64,000 bases of DNA from Cellulomonas flavigena DSM 20109 (GCF_000092865.1 NC_014151.1:3844001-3908000), one strand, 5' to 3'; numbered from the stretch's first letter, positions 47,380 through 56,136 are shown. Made by a program: numbers and translations. The notes: generated by a model from the sequence alone, not told the origin.

Positions 47380-48942
47380 GTGACCGCCGAGGTGCTCGAG
47401 CCGCCCGCGGCCCCGCCGGCGGGCGGGCGCCGCATGGACCGGCCCACGGTCTTCGCCGCCGCGCTGCTGGTCGCGGTCGGCGGGATCGTCTACGAGCTCA
47501 TCCTCGGCACCGCGGCGTCCTACCTGGTCGGGGACTCGGTCGTCGCGTTCTCGGTGGCGACCGGTGTGACGCTGTTCGGCATGGGCCTGGGCTCGCTGCT
47601 CGCGCCGCACCTGCCGGGGCCGTCGGGCATCGCGTTCGTCCGCAACGAGCTCGCGCTGGGGCTCGTCGGCGGGTCGTCGGTGCTCGTGCTGTTCTGGGCG
47701 TACGGGTCGACGACGCTCTACTGGCCGGTGTTCGTGCTGCTGTCGTTGGCGATCGGCACGGGCATCGGCGTGGAGATCCCGCTGCTGATGGCGCTGCTGC
47801 GCGAGCACGGGCGCGACGGCTCGGTGCGGCTGCTGTCGCGCGTGCTGGCCCTGGACTACCTGGGCGCGCTGCTGGCGTCCCTGCTCTTCCCGTTCGTGCT
47901 GCTGCCGACGCTCGGCCTGGTGCGCACGGCGCTCGCCGTCGCGATCCTCAACGTGGGGGTCGCGCTGTTCATGCTCGCGCGCATGGGCCACCGGCCGCGG
48001 TGGACGTGGGCGACGTCGTCGGCGCTGGTGGTGCTGCTCGCGGTGTTCGTGGTCTCGTCGGGCGTCGAGGCGGCGCTCAGCACGCGGCTGTACGAGGACC
48101 CCGTGGTGGCGGCCACGACGTCGAGGTACCAGAAGATCGTCGTCACGGACTACCAGGGCGACGTGCGGCTGTACCTCAACGACCAGCTCCAGTTCTCGTC
48201 GAGCGACGAGGCCCGGTACCACGAGACCCTCGCGCACACGGCCCTGACGTCGGTCGCGGCCCCCGCGTCGGTCGCGATCCTCGGCGGCGGTGACGGCCTG
48301 CTGGCGCGCGAGGTGCTGCGGTACCCGTCGGTGCGCGACGTCGTCGTGGTGGACCTCGACCCGGCCGTGACGGACCTGGCACGGACCAACCGCCTGGTGC
48401 GGGACCTCAACGAGGGCGCGCTGGACGACCCGCGCGTCACGGTGGTCAACGCGGACGCGTTCGCGTGGGTGCGGGGCACGGACCAGACGTTCGACGCGGT
48501 GCTCGTCGACCTCGTCGACCCGTCCAACGAGCGCGTCGCCAAGCTCTACTCGCAGGAGTTCTACCAGGCGGTCGCGGCCCACCTGCGGCCCGGCGGCGTG
48601 ATGTCCACGCAGGCGACGTCGACGTTCTTCACGCCCCGCGCCTTCTGGCAGGTGGTGGCGACGATGGAGGCGGGCGACCCGACGCGCACGGTGGTGCCGC
48701 TGGGCGTCAACGTGCCGTCGTTCGGGGAGTGGGGGTTCGCCCTGAGCCTGCCCGGTGACGGCGACGCGCTGCTGACGTCCACCCCGCCGCCGGACGGCCT
48801 GCGCTTCCACGACGCGGCCTCGCTGGCCGCGACGACGCGGCTGCCCGGTGACCTGCCGCCCCGCGGCGCCGCGCCGTCGACGCTGCTCTCCCCGCGCGTG
48901 CACACCACGTACCAGCGGGACATGGAGGGCTGGCGGTACTGA
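47380..48942 (+). CDS. speE: Membrane-anchored polyamine aminopropyltransferase (spermidine synthase)
   Basis: A 520-residue protein with an N-terminal membrane domain (about seven helices, 22-240) fused to a spermidine synthase domain (about 250-520). The catalytic part keeps SRYQKIVVTDY, the LNDQLQFSSSDEARYHETLA active-site block, VAILGGGDGLLAREVLRYP (AdoMet binding) and LVDLVDPSN with the catalytic Asp. It transfers an aminopropyl group from decarboxylated AdoMet to an amine. The membrane fusion suggests the acceptor or product is used at the membrane or exported. GTG 47380 lies 5 bases after the DUF350 stop. A perfect terminator follows at 48967. Confidence 0.92.
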   Translation: MTAEVLEPPAAPPAGGRRMDRPTVFAAALLVAVGGIVYELILGTAASYLVGDSVVAFSVATGVTLFGMGLGSLLAPHLPGPSGIAFVRNELALGLVGGSSVLVLFWAYGSTTLYWPVFVLLSLAIGTGIGVEIPLLMALLREHGRDGSVRLLSRVLALDYLGALLASLLFPFVLLPTLGLVRTALAVAILNVGVALFMLARMGHRPRWTWATSSALVVLLAVFVVSSGVEAALSTRLYEDPVVAATTSRYQKIVVTDYQGDVRLYLNDQLQFSSSDEARYHETLAHTALTSVAAPASVAILGGGDGLLAREVLRYPSVRDVVVVDLDPAVTDLARTNRLVRDLNEGALDDPRVTVVNADAFAWVRGTDQTFDAVLVDLVDPSNERVAKLYSQEFYQAVAAHLRPGGVMSTQATSTFFTPRAFWQVVATMEAGDPTRTVVPLGVNVPSFGEWGFALSLPGDGDALLTSTPPPDGLRFHDAASLAATTRLPGDLPPRGAAPSTLLSPRVHTTYQRDMEGWRY

Positions 48943-48966
48943 CGCAGCGCGTTGGGCCTGTCGCAC

Positions 48967-49003
48967 GTCGGGCCGCCGGCGCACGAGGCGCCGGCGGCCC
49001 GAC
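48967..49003. terminator. Perfect 16-base-pair bidirectional terminator
   Basis: GTCGGGCCGCCGGCGC, loop ACGAG, GCGCCGGCGGCCCGAC, between the ends of speE (48942, plus) and the secreted LamG-like gene (49013, minus). Confidence 0.8.
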
Positions 49004-49012
49004 CGGACGGGC

Positions 49013-50545
49013 TCAGGCGCCCATGCTGCAGAGGCGGCGCTCCTGCGCCACGTCGACGACGCCGCCCCACGTCCGCACGCCGCTGATGGCACCGGACCAC
49101 GGCGAGGCGCCGTCCTGCGCTCCTCCGAGGCGGAAGGGCCCGGTCGAGGCCACGCCCGCGGCGGCGCTGGCGGTCGCCCCCTCCACCGGCACCTGGTCAC
49201 CCGGCTCGTCGACGGTGCCGAAGCTGCAGGCGTCGAGCCGGACCGTGCCCTGCGCCGCGTCGCGCACCGCGAAGAGGGCGACCCACGCTCCGGGGACGAC
49301 GGGCACCGTCGAGGTGACGGTCGTGCCCCCGGCGCCGTCAGCACCCGCGACGCTGAGCGACCAGCAGAGGTCGACCCCGTCCTCGCACGCCACGGTGCCG
49401 GTGCCCAGCCGGAAGGCGTCGGTCCCCTCGCCGTCCTGGCTGACAACCGTTCCGGGCGCGCTGCCGTCGGCGCGCACGAACGCGGCCACCGACCAGCTGC
49501 CGGTGGTGTCGAGCAGCGGTGCCGCGGTGGCCGCGCCGTCGTCGGCCTCGTCGAGCAGCAGCGCGCCGTCCGTCATCGCGGCCAGCTCCTCCTGCAGCCC
49601 GGCCGTCCACGTGGTCGACGGGGAGAGGGTCAGCACCTGCCCGCCGGTGGCGTCCGTGGCGGTGGTGCCGGCGCCCTCGTCGAGAGTCCACCGGGCGTTG
49701 CCCGTGGGGCTCGACGAGGCCGAGGCGACGGTGAACCGGTAGAAGCGCTCCGGCCCGACGTTGCCCGCCGCGTCGACCGCCTGGACGGAGAGCCCGTGCG
49801 GTCCCGCGGTGGTCGGCGTCCACGTCACGGTGGCGGCCGTGGCGCCGGGCTCGAGGTCCACGCGGGCCGGGCCGCCGTCGAACGCGTAGAGGAAGCCCAC
49901 CACGTCGTCCGTGCCGGGCGCCTCCAGCAGGAACGCGCCGGCGACGCCGACCCCGCCGCTGACGGCGTCCTCGGCGTAGACGGCACCCGCGCCGGGCACG
50001 GCCGTGACCTGCGACGGGCCGGGTGCCGTGGCGTCGACGGCGACCCGGCAGCGGACCTCCGGGCTCTTCCTCCCCGCGGCGTCCCGCCCCTGCACGCTCC
50101 ACTCGTACGTGCGGCCGTCCCGCAGCACGCCCTCCGGCACGGTCACGGCGTGCGAGACGCCGGACCCCTGCGGCGCGGTGGTGGCCGACCACAGCGGTCG
50201 CTTCGTCCGCCCGTCCCGCACCTGGAAGACCGCCTCGAGGACGCCCCCGTCGACGTCGGAGAGCACCGCGCGCAGCGTGGGCGTCGTCGAGCGCAGCGGC
50301 GTGGGGGCCGACGTCGAGCAGTCCGTCCACGGGTTCGACGTGCCCACGTCCACGGGGCGGTCGGGAGCGTGGTTCACGGGGCGCGGCGGCGGGCCGACGG
50401 GCCGGCCGTGCGCGGGCGGAGCGGCGGGGCGCCCGTGCGCGTACGCCGTGCCCGGGACCAGCGCGACGGCGCCGGCCACGAGGGCGACGACCACGGCCCG
50501 GGCAGTGGGGCGTGGGCGGGGCAGGGACGGGACGGGCACGGGCAC
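49013..50545 (-). CDS. Secreted LamG-like/Ig-like multidomain protein
   Basis: A 510-residue exported protein. A signal peptide (about 1-36, ending AYA) is followed by a Pro-rich stretch, two immunoglobulin-like beta domains (about 75-175, with LRAVLSDVDGGVLEAVFQVR, and about 180-285, with the VTWTPTTAGPHGLSVQAVDA strand pattern) and a concanavalin/LamG-like domain (about 290-510) with the WSVAAFVRADGSAPGTVVSQ and WVALFAVRDAAQGTVRL strands. Such proteins bind carbohydrates or act as the accessory part of larger surface or RHS-type proteins; the size here is small and no enzyme domain is present. GTG 50545 has GGAGG 7 bases upstream. Confidence 0.82.
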   Translation of the reverse strand: MPVPVPSLPRPRPTARAVVVALVAGAVALVPGTAYAHGRPAAPPAHGRPVGPPPRPVNHAPDRPVDVGTSNPWTDCSTSAPTPLRSTTPTLRAVLSDVDGGVLEAVFQVRDGRTKRPLWSATTAPQGSGVSHAVTVPEGVLRDGRTYEWSVQGRDAAGRKSPEVRCRVAVDATAPGPSQVTAVPGAGAVYAEDAVSGGVGVAGAFLLEAPGTDDVVGFLYAFDGGPARVDLEPGATAATVTWTPTTAGPHGLSVQAVDAAGNVGPERFYRFTVASASSSPTGNARWTLDEGAGTTATDATGGQVLTLSPSTTWTAGLQEELAAMTDGALLLDEADDGAATAAPLLDTTGSWSVAAFVRADGSAPGTVVSQDGEGTDAFRLGTGTVACEDGVDLCWSLSVAGADGAGGTTVTSTVPVVPGAWVALFAVRDAAQGTVRLDACSFGTVDEPGDQVPVEGATASAAAGVASTGPFRLGGAQDGASPWSGAISGVRTWGGVVDVAQERRLCSMGA

Positions 50546-50686
50546 CTCCGACGTGACGGCAGCCCGGCACGTCCGGACGCGGGGGCGAACATACCGGGCG
50601 GGTCCGACAGCGCGGGCGGGAACGGGCGTCGCTGCCGTCGCCGGCGCGGCACGGGCCGGCCGGGCGGTGACGGGTGCGGTAACCCG

Positions 50687-51253
50687 TCAGACAGCTGCGG
50701 CCGCGCGCGCGGAGCGCAGCGCCGACCCCCACCACACGAGCTGCTCGATCATCGCCTTCGCGGACGCCTCCGCGCGCTCGCCGTCGAGCGTGCCGTCCTC
50801 GCCGATGAGCTCCCACACGTTGGGCAGCACGACCTGGTCGCGCACGGAGTGGACGTGGCACTCGGTGAACACCGGCCGCAGCTGCTCGACCGCGCGGGTG
50901 CCGCCGGCGGCACCGCCGTACGACGCGAACCCGACGGTCTTGCCGCGCCACTCGCCCTGCACGGAGTCGATCGCGGTCTTGAGGTAGCCCGGGTAGCCGT
51001 GGTTGTACTCGGGGGTGACGACGACGACCGCGTCGGCCGCCCCGACGCGCGCGCGCCACGCCTCGGTGTCGCCCGAGCCGTCGAGGGACGCGGGCAGGTC
51101 GACGTCGAGCAGGTCGACGACGTCGACGTCGAGCCCGCCGTGCTCGACCAGGCGGTCGCGCACCCACGACGCGACGACAGGTCCGATGCGGCCGTCGCGG
51201 ACGCTGCCGACGACGAGGAGGACGCGGAGGTCGGGCGCGGCGGTGCTGGTCAT
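50687..51253 (-). CDS. NADPH-dependent FMN reductase
   Basis: A 188-residue flavodoxin-like reductase: VLLVVGSVRDGRIGPVVASW (phosphate-binding loop), VVVVTPEYNHGYPGYLKTAI (flavin ring binding) and YGGAAGGTRAVEQLRPVF (dimer and flavin contact). It reduces FMN or quinones using NAD(P)H, as in ArsH/ChrR/SsuE-related enzymes. ATG 51253 has GGGGAG 8 bases upstream. Divergent from a MarR-hydrolase operon through a gap with shared promoter elements, so the MarR protein may control it. Confidence 0.9.
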   Translation of the reverse strand: MTSTAAPDLRVLLVVGSVRDGRIGPVVASWVRDRLVEHGGLDVDVVDLLDVDLPASLDGSGDTEAWRARVGAADAVVVVTPEYNHGYPGYLKTAIDSVQGEWRGKTVGFASYGGAAGGTRAVEQLRPVFTECHVHSVRDQVVLPNVWELIGEDGTLDGERAEASAKAMIEQLVWWGSALRSARAAAAV

Positions 51254-51319
51254 GATGGGCTCCCCTGCAGGACTGTCGGTGGTGGCCGACACGATGGGCG
51301 GCGTGAACGACGGACTTTT

Positions 51320-51379
51320 ACTTTCCGTCGCAAGCGATCCTCACGAACTGTCACTTACCGTGTCAAGTAAGGTGGTCAC
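51320..51379. promoter_or_regulatory. Shared MarR/FMN-reductase promoter and operator region
   Basis: On the minus strand TTGACA (51361-51366) is followed after 18 bases by GAGGAT, a promoter for the FMN reductase. On the plus strand TAAGGT (51368-51373) ends 6 bases before the MarR ATG, a leaderless promoter. A CTTAC...GTAAG inverted repeat (about 51354-51371) overlaps both and is the likely MarR site. Confidence 0.6.
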
Positions 51380-51874
51380 ATGGTGGACGAGCCGCAGTGG
51401 CTGACGCGCGACGAGACTCTCGCGTGGATCGCGCTGTGCGGCCTGTTCACGCACCTGCCGCACGTGCTCGACCGCCAGCTCCAGCGCGACGCCGGCATCT
51501 CCCTCGCCGACTACCAGGTGCTCGCGTGGCTCTCCATGGCCCCCGACCGCACCCGCCGCATGCGTGACCTCGCCGCCCGCGCCGACGTCACGCTCTCCCA
51601 CCTGTCCCGCATCGTCGCGCGCCTCGAGGACCGCGGCTGGGTGCGTCGCCGCCCCGAGCCCACCGACGGCCGCACCACGCTCGCGACGCTCACCGACGCC
51701 GGCTGGGCCAAGGTCGTCGCCACCGCACCCTGCCACGTCACCGAGGTCCGCCGCCGCGTCTTCGACGGGCTCACCCCGGAGCAGGTCGCGGCGCTCGACG
51801 AGGTCTCCCGGCACATCACCACCGCGTGCGACGTCGCGCTCCCGGACATCGACACCGGGGAGCCCCGCAGGTGA
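51380..51874 (+). CDS. MarR family transcriptional regulator
   Basis: A 164-residue regulator with the MarR fold: dimer helices at both ends, LADYQVLAWLSMAPDRTRRM, RDLAARADVTLSHLSRIVAR (recognition helix) and the RRRPEPTDGRTTLATLTDAG wing. ATG 51380 is leaderless. It forms an overlapping (GTGA) pair with the alpha/beta hydrolase gene and is divergent from the FMN reductase gene, so it probably represses both until an aromatic or oxidative ligand appears. Confidence 0.92.
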   Translation: MVDEPQWLTRDETLAWIALCGLFTHLPHVLDRQLQRDAGISLADYQVLAWLSMAPDRTRRMRDLAARADVTLSHLSRIVARLEDRGWVRRRPEPTDGRTTLATLTDAGWAKVVATAPCHVTEVRRRVFDGLTPEQVAALDEVSRHITTACDVALPDIDTGEPRR

Positions 51875-52719
51875 ACGGCACCGTGCGGGCCGACGACGGC
51901 ACCCTCCTCGCCTACCGCGTGCTCGGCGACGGCCCTGCGCTGCTCTGCCTGCCCGGCGGCCCGATGCAGGACGCCGACTACCTCGGCGACCTCGGCGGCC
52001 TGTCCGCCCATCGGCGGCTCGTCCTGCTCGACCCGCGCGGCACCGGGCGCTCCGGCACGCCCGCCGACCCGACGTCCTACCGCTGCGACCGGCTCGTCGG
52101 CGACGTCGAGCGTGTCCGCGAGCACCTCGGGCTCGAGCGCGTCGACGTGCTCGCGCACAGCGCCGGGGCGAACCTCGCTGCGCTCCACGCCGCCGCACAC
52201 CCCGACCGCGTGGGCCGCCTCGTGCTCGTGACCCCCAGCGTGCTCGCGCTCGGCATCGACGTGCCCGACGACGTGCGACGCGACCTCGCCCGGTCCCGGC
52301 GCGACGAGCCGTGGTTCGCTGACGCGTCGCCCGCGCTCGAGGCCGCCATGGCCGGCGAGGGCGACCCCGGCACCGCCGACCGCATCGCGCCGTTCCTCGC
52401 GGGGCGCTGGGACGACGCCGCCCGCGCGCACCACGCCGCCCAGCGCGGGCGACGCAACGACGAGGCGGCCGCCGCGTACGGCGGGGCGGGTGTCTTCGAC
52501 GTCGACCGCACCCGCGCCGCGGTGCGCGCCCTGCCCGCACCCGTGCTCGCGCTCGCGGGCGGGGTGGACGTGGCCGCGCCCCCCGCAGCGGTGGCGGAGG
52601 TCGCCGAGGCCTACGGCCGGGGGCGGCTCGTCGTGCAGCCGGGCGCCGGCCACGCGCCGTGGCTGGACGACCCGACGGCGTTCGTCTGCGCGGTCGAGGG
52701 CTTCCTCGCGACGCCCTGA
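51871..52719 (+). CDS. Alpha/beta hydrolase (proline iminopeptidase-like)
   Basis: A 282-residue hydrolase. LLCLPGGPMQDADYLGDLGG carries the oxyanion loop, VDVLAHSAGANLAALHAAAH the nucleophile elbow (Ser in AHSAG rather than GxSxG), and GAGHAPWLD the catalytic His. RLVLLDPRGTGRSGTP is typical of the proline iminopeptidase/MhpC-like branch. It hydrolyses an ester, amide or C-C bond; the substrate is open. GTG 51871 overlaps the MarR stop, so expression is regulated with it. Confidence 0.85.
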   Translation: MNGTVRADDGTLLAYRVLGDGPALLCLPGGPMQDADYLGDLGGLSAHRRLVLLDPRGTGRSGTPADPTSYRCDRLVGDVERVREHLGLERVDVLAHSAGANLAALHAAAHPDRVGRLVLVTPSVLALGIDVPDDVRRDLARSRRDEPWFADASPALEAAMAGEGDPGTADRIAPFLAGRWDDAARAHHAAQRGRRNDEAAAAYGGAGVFDVDRTRAAVRALPAPVLALAGGVDVAAPPAAVAEVAEAYGRGRLVVQPGAGHAPWLDDPTAFVCAVEGFLATP

Positions 52720-52806
52720 GACCCGCGCGGGCCGGCGGCCGGGCGCGCCCCCATCCCGCACCCGTGAGACGTCGGTCCGGCCCCACCGCACCCGTCCCGG
52801 CGTGCC

Positions 52807-53046
52807 TCAGGACTGGAACGCCACCGCGTCGGGCCAGCTCCCGGAGCCGCGGAACGTCCGCACGGCCTTGCCCAGCACGCGCAGCGCCGCCGCAGGCCGC
52901 GCCTCGCTCCCGTCGACGTACCAGGCGTCAGGGGCGGCGACGGGAATGACCAGCACGCCCGCGGGCGAGGTCGGCTCGACCCCGAACGTGTAGCTCACGC
53001 TCGCCTCGTCCTCACGGACCTTCCGCCCGTACGCCACCGCACCCAT
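52807..53046 (-). CDS. Hypothetical protein (79 aa)
   Basis: A 79-residue soluble protein starting at ATG 53046, with GGGG 7 bases upstream. It is rich in beta-strand pattern (SVSYTFGVEPTSPAGVLVIP, then PDAWYVDGSEARPAAALRVL), with a conserved-looking Tyr/Trp core and no membrane segment. I do not recognise a family. It is convergent with the hydrolase gene and lies next to, but opposite in strand to, the CHAT-linked block that starts at 53405. Confidence 0.55.
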   Translation of the reverse strand: MGAVAYGRKVREDEASVSYTFGVEPTSPAGVLVIPVAAPDAWYVDGSEARPAAALRVLGKAVRTFRGSGSWPDAVAFQS

Positions 53047-53404
53047 CAGGTACCCCGCTCGAGTCGAACCGCGCCGTCCCAGTCTGCCACCGACGTCACG
53101 CGCGGGTGGGCCTCCTCGCGGCTCGCCCCGGGTGCGCGTCCGTGTACCGGACCCGCCGCGATCTCGTGCTGCAGCAACAGACGGTCGGTCGGTGTCCCCT
53201 GACCGTCCCGCAGCGGCAAGCGGCTGAAGCCACGCGTCCGTCCGACAGAAGGTCGACGGACCGACGAAGCCCGTCGGGCCGACCCCGCGAGCATCCCGGG
53301 GGAGAACGCCTCTCCGACGACGGGGCCGCCACCTCCGGGGCCTCCGGGGGAAACGCGGTCGTACGACGGGACCGCGCACGGTGGCCCGGGACAGGAGGAC
53401 GGAC
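53047..53404. other. Gene-free leader region before the CHAT-linked block
   Basis: About 358 bases without a credible gene. The right half carries CCGGGGGAGA (53296-53305) and CCGGGGGAAA (53344-53353), the box found at three other points in the block. The left half contains GC-rich short repeats with no clear hairpin. Confidence 0.5.
53344..53353 (+). promoter_or_regulatory. CCGGGGGAAA box, site A
   Basis: Exact box 51 bases before the ATG of the OmpA-like gene at 53405, with a one-mismatch copy (CCGGGGGAGA) 48 bases further upstream. Confidence 0.6.
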
Positions 53405-54643
53405 ATGGGCCAGGCACGAACGAGGTGGAGCGCCGTGACCGCGGTCGCGGCAGCGGTCACGGGGCTGCTCACCGGGTGCGCGGCACCCGCGCACCCGGAA
53501 CCGCCTGGCGGTGGCGTCGAGGCGTCCTGGGGCGAGGACTGCGAGGAGATCGTGCAGGCGCCGGTCGCCGCGGGCACGTCCGTGCTGACGGTCGTCGCGG
53601 ACGGCACCGCCAGCGGGCGCGGCCTCACGGCCGCCCCCGGTGTGGGCGAGCTCCTCGCGGCGGCGCAGGCCGACGGTCTGGCGCTGGTCGTCGTCGGGGT
53701 CGACGGCCCCGGGGTGCCGCCGCCCGTCGTGGGACCCGTCAGCCTCGACCCCTACCCGGGCTCCGACTCGGTCGTGGCCGGGCGGGCACGGGAGATCGCG
53801 CTCCGGTGCGGCGCTGCGCTGCTGCACCGCCCGGAGGTGGCGCCCACGACGCCGGGGTCGGACGTGCTCGCGGCCGTCACCACCGCCGTGCGTCAGCAGC
53901 CCGCGGCGATGGGGATCCTCTCCGACGGCGTCGCGAGCGACAGCGTGCTCGACCCCGCAGTCGTCGGCTGGGAGCCCGACACGCAGGCGGTCGTCTCCCA
54001 GCTGCTGGCGACGGGCGCGGACCTGCCTGCGGAGGCGACGCCGGTGACGTGGATCGGCCTCGGGGAGACCACGACCGTCCTGCCCAGCGAGGCGCGCGCC
54101 GGGCTGGGCAGGCTGTGGACGGCGGTGCTGGGGGCGCGCGGCGCCCCGGTCACCGTCGACACGCGGACCGGCTCCACGACGACGCGCGACGTCGGGTCGC
54201 TCCCGGAGGACGTGGTGGCGCCGCCTCAGGCGACCGTCGTGGAGACGAGCACCCGGTCGGTCTGCGTCCTCCTGCCGTCGGTGCTGCTCTTCGGCCCGGA
54301 GGAGACCGAGCTCTCGTCGACCGAGCCGCTGCGGGGGGTGGTCGCCCGCGCCACCGAGGAACCGGCGTGGGTGGTCCGCGTGGAGGGCCACACCGCGGAC
54401 TTCGGCACCCCGGAAGGGCGGGCCCGGGTCTCGCAGGACCGGGCGGACGCGGTCGCGGCCGCGCTCCGCTCCCAGGGCGTGACCAACGAGGTCGTCGCCG
54501 TGGGTCGCGGTGCCGACCGGCCGCGCGCGGACGAGTGGCCGGCAGGTCCGCGCGGCCCGCACGACACCGCCGCGGCGGACGTCAACCGGCGCGTGGAGAT
54601 CCGTCTCGGCGACAGCGACGTCGTCGACGGCGTCCCCTGCTGA
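53405..54643 (+). CDS. Lipoprotein with C-terminal OmpA-like peptidoglycan-binding domain
   Basis: A 412-residue exported lipoprotein: signal peptide with lipobox LLTGC (Cys25), a central domain (about 45-270) with VLTVVADGTASGRGL at its start, which resembles the strand-and-metal-loop opening of VWA-like folds without a complete DxSxS, and a C-terminal OmpA/MotB domain (about 290-405) with the hallmark VEGHTADFGTPEGRARVSQD, RADAVAAALRSQGVTNEVV and NRRVEIRL. It should tether to peptidoglycan outside the membrane. ATG 53405 has AGGAGG 8 bases upstream. First gene of the block; the CCGGGGGAAA box lies 51 bases upstream. Confidence 0.85.
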   Translation: MGQARTRWSAVTAVAAAVTGLLTGCAAPAHPEPPGGGVEASWGEDCEEIVQAPVAAGTSVLTVVADGTASGRGLTAAPGVGELLAAAQADGLALVVVGVDGPGVPPPVVGPVSLDPYPGSDSVVAGRAREIALRCGAALLHRPEVAPTTPGSDVLAAVTTAVRQQPAAMGILSDGVASDSVLDPAVVGWEPDTQAVVSQLLATGADLPAEATPVTWIGLGETTTVLPSEARAGLGRLWTAVLGARGAPVTVDTRTGSTTTRDVGSLPEDVVAPPQATVVETSTRSVCVLLPSVLLFGPEETELSSTEPLRGVVARATEEPAWVVRVEGHTADFGTPEGRARVSQDRADAVAAALRSQGVTNEVVAVGRGADRPRADEWPAGPRGPHDTAAADVNRRVEIRLGDSDVVDGVPC

Positions 54644-54682
54644 CCCGCCCGGCCGTCCCGCCGTGACTCGGGCGTGCCCCGC

Positions 54683-54771
54683 CCGGGGGAAACGCACGAC
54701 CTACGAGTGGTGTCCCCACCCGGAGAAGACGCAGGACCGACGAGTGGTGACCCCCCACACCCCGGGGGATT
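54683..54771 (+). repeat. Three degenerate tandem CCGGGGGAAA-type units, site B
   Basis: Units begin at 54683 (CCGGGGGAAACGCA), 54720 (CCGGAGAAGACGCA) and 54762 (CCGGGGGATTCGCA), each followed by a GGACCnACGAGTGGTG-like segment (CGACCTACGAGTGGTG, GGACCGACGAGTGGTG, GGACCGACAGGTGGTG). Spacing is 37 and 42 bases. The third box ends 50 bases before the ATG at 54822, the same distance as site A. This looks like iterated binding sites of one regulator. Confidence 0.7.
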
Positions 54772-54821
54772 CGCAGGACCGACAGGTGGTGACCACCACC
54801 TCGGACGAGACGGAGGACGAC

Positions 54822-56111
54822 ATGGCGAGGAATCTCGTACCGACCGGCGGACGCGGGCGGAGCACGGCGGCCTGGATCGACAGGCTGCTGAGCCGGCCGG
54901 CGGACGGCGCGGAGCACCAGCACCCGACCCCGGCGGCCGCCGCCGCACTGATCACGGCGGTGTCGACGGCCCACCGCACGAGCGGACGCGCGCAGCGGGC
55001 GCTGCTCCGCGCGAGCAGCCGGCTCGTGCAGGCGGGGAGCAGGGTCCGGGACCGGCAGGACGCGCTCGACGCGCTCGACGCCCGGCGCGCGGACGACGCA
55101 CCCGCCACCCGCACGCGCAGCATGGCCCGCGGGCGGTACCTCCACCCCGCCACGGCGGCGGCGATCGAGGTCGTCGTGCTGCTGGCCGAGATCGGCTTCT
55201 GGTACATGCTCGGCTCGGAGACGCTGGCGTCGTCGGCCTCCCTCCTCGAGCGGCTCCCGGCGATGCTGCTGGCCGCGTTCATCCCGATGTCCGGGTTGTC
55301 CGCGGCGCACGTCGCGGGCCGGCTCGTCGGGCGGGCCCTGCACGGCGAGGTCCTGGACACCGGCCGCCGCGTGATGCTCGTCGGGTCGCTCGTGATCCTC
55401 GCGGTCCTGTGCGGGGTGACCTTCTGGCTCGTGTCGTGGCGCTACGAGGAGTCGCAGATCGGTGCGCGCGAGTTGCCGGGCGCGGCCATGGGCCTGCTGT
55501 TCGCCCTGCTGCTCCCGCTCATCGCGTACCTGCACGCGGTGTGCGTGGACCACGAGCGGCACGAGGCTGCCAAGCAGGCGTCCGAGCGCCTCCGCCTGCT
55601 GCGCGCGCTGTCGCGTGCCGGCGCGGACCTCGTCACTGCGGGCCTCCGGCTCGCAGGGATCATCGACCGTGTCCTCGACGAGATCGAGCGCGTGCTGCTG
55701 ACGGCGCAGGCGATGGTCGTCGCGGCCGACGCCGGGCGCGGCGTCACCTCGACGGTCGCCTTCGCCGAGCGCACGGCCGAGGCCCGCGCCACCCTCGCGC
55801 ACCCCTGGACGCTGAAGGTCGTGGGACCGTCGCTGCCCCTGCACGACGTGGCGCGCGCGATCGACCTGCTGACGGCGTACGCCCCCGACGAGCGCACCGC
55901 GGCACGGGTCACGGCCGTCCAGGAGCGCCTCGCGCGGGTCTTCGACCCGTCGGCCGACGCCCCCTGGTCGGCCGACGCCGCCCCCGCCGCCCCCGCGGGC
56001 GCCACGGCCGATCCGCGCACCGGGTACGCGGGGACGGCGGCCGGCGTCCCCCAGCTGGCGGTCGTCCCGAGCGCGTCCCACGACGAGCCGGCGGAGACGG
56101 AGCGGGCATGA
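54822..56111 (+). CDS. Four-helix membrane protein of the CHAT-linked block
   Basis: A 429-residue membrane protein I do not recognise. A basic helical head (about 1-105), four hydrophobic segments (about 112-132, 145-168, 184-206 and 219-241), then a long helical cytoplasmic part (about 245-395; VDHERHEAAKQASERLRLLR, IIDRVLDEIERVLLTAQ) that looks coiled-coil-like and a disordered tail. No enzyme motif is seen. The arrangement suits a membrane platform or sensor whose helical arm contacts another protein. ATG 54822 has GGAGG about 5 bases upstream. Preceded by three tandem boxes (site B). Confidence 0.75.
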   Translation: MARNLVPTGGRGRSTAAWIDRLLSRPADGAEHQHPTPAAAAALITAVSTAHRTSGRAQRALLRASSRLVQAGSRVRDRQDALDALDARRADDAPATRTRSMARGRYLHPATAAAIEVVVLLAEIGFWYMLGSETLASSASLLERLPAMLLAAFIPMSGLSAAHVAGRLVGRALHGEVLDTGRRVMLVGSLVILAVLCGVTFWLVSWRYEESQIGARELPGAAMGLLFALLLPLIAYLHAVCVDHERHEAAKQASERLRLLRALSRAGADLVTAGLRLAGIIDRVLDEIERVLLTAQAMVVAADAGRGVTSTVAFAERTAEARATLAHPWTLKVVGPSLPLHDVARAIDLLTAYAPDERTAARVTAVQERLARVFDPSADAPWSADAAPAAPAGATADPRTGYAGTAAGVPQLAVVPSASHDEPAETERA

Positions 56112-56126
56112 CCCGCCCCGTCCGAC

Positions 56127-56136
56127 CCGGGGGAAA
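56127..56136 (+). promoter_or_regulatory. CCGGGGGAAA box, site C
   Basis: Exact box 16 bases after the membrane-protein stop, 83 bases before ATG 56220 (62 before the possible CTG start at 56199). GGTCAGGGACC (56145-56155) lies just downstream. Confidence 0.55.

Noticed and set aside
44989..49446. Very long minus-strand open frame across the polyamine operon
   Set aside because: Only its last 250 codons (the HAD phosphatase) have protein character. The rest is Arg/Gly/Pro-rich antisense of clear plus-strand genes, as expected in GC-rich DNA.
53047..53100. Possible tRNA T-arm (GGTTCGACTCGAGC on the minus strand)
   Set aside because: The flanking 5-base stems do not pair and no anticodon or acceptor arm can be drawn.
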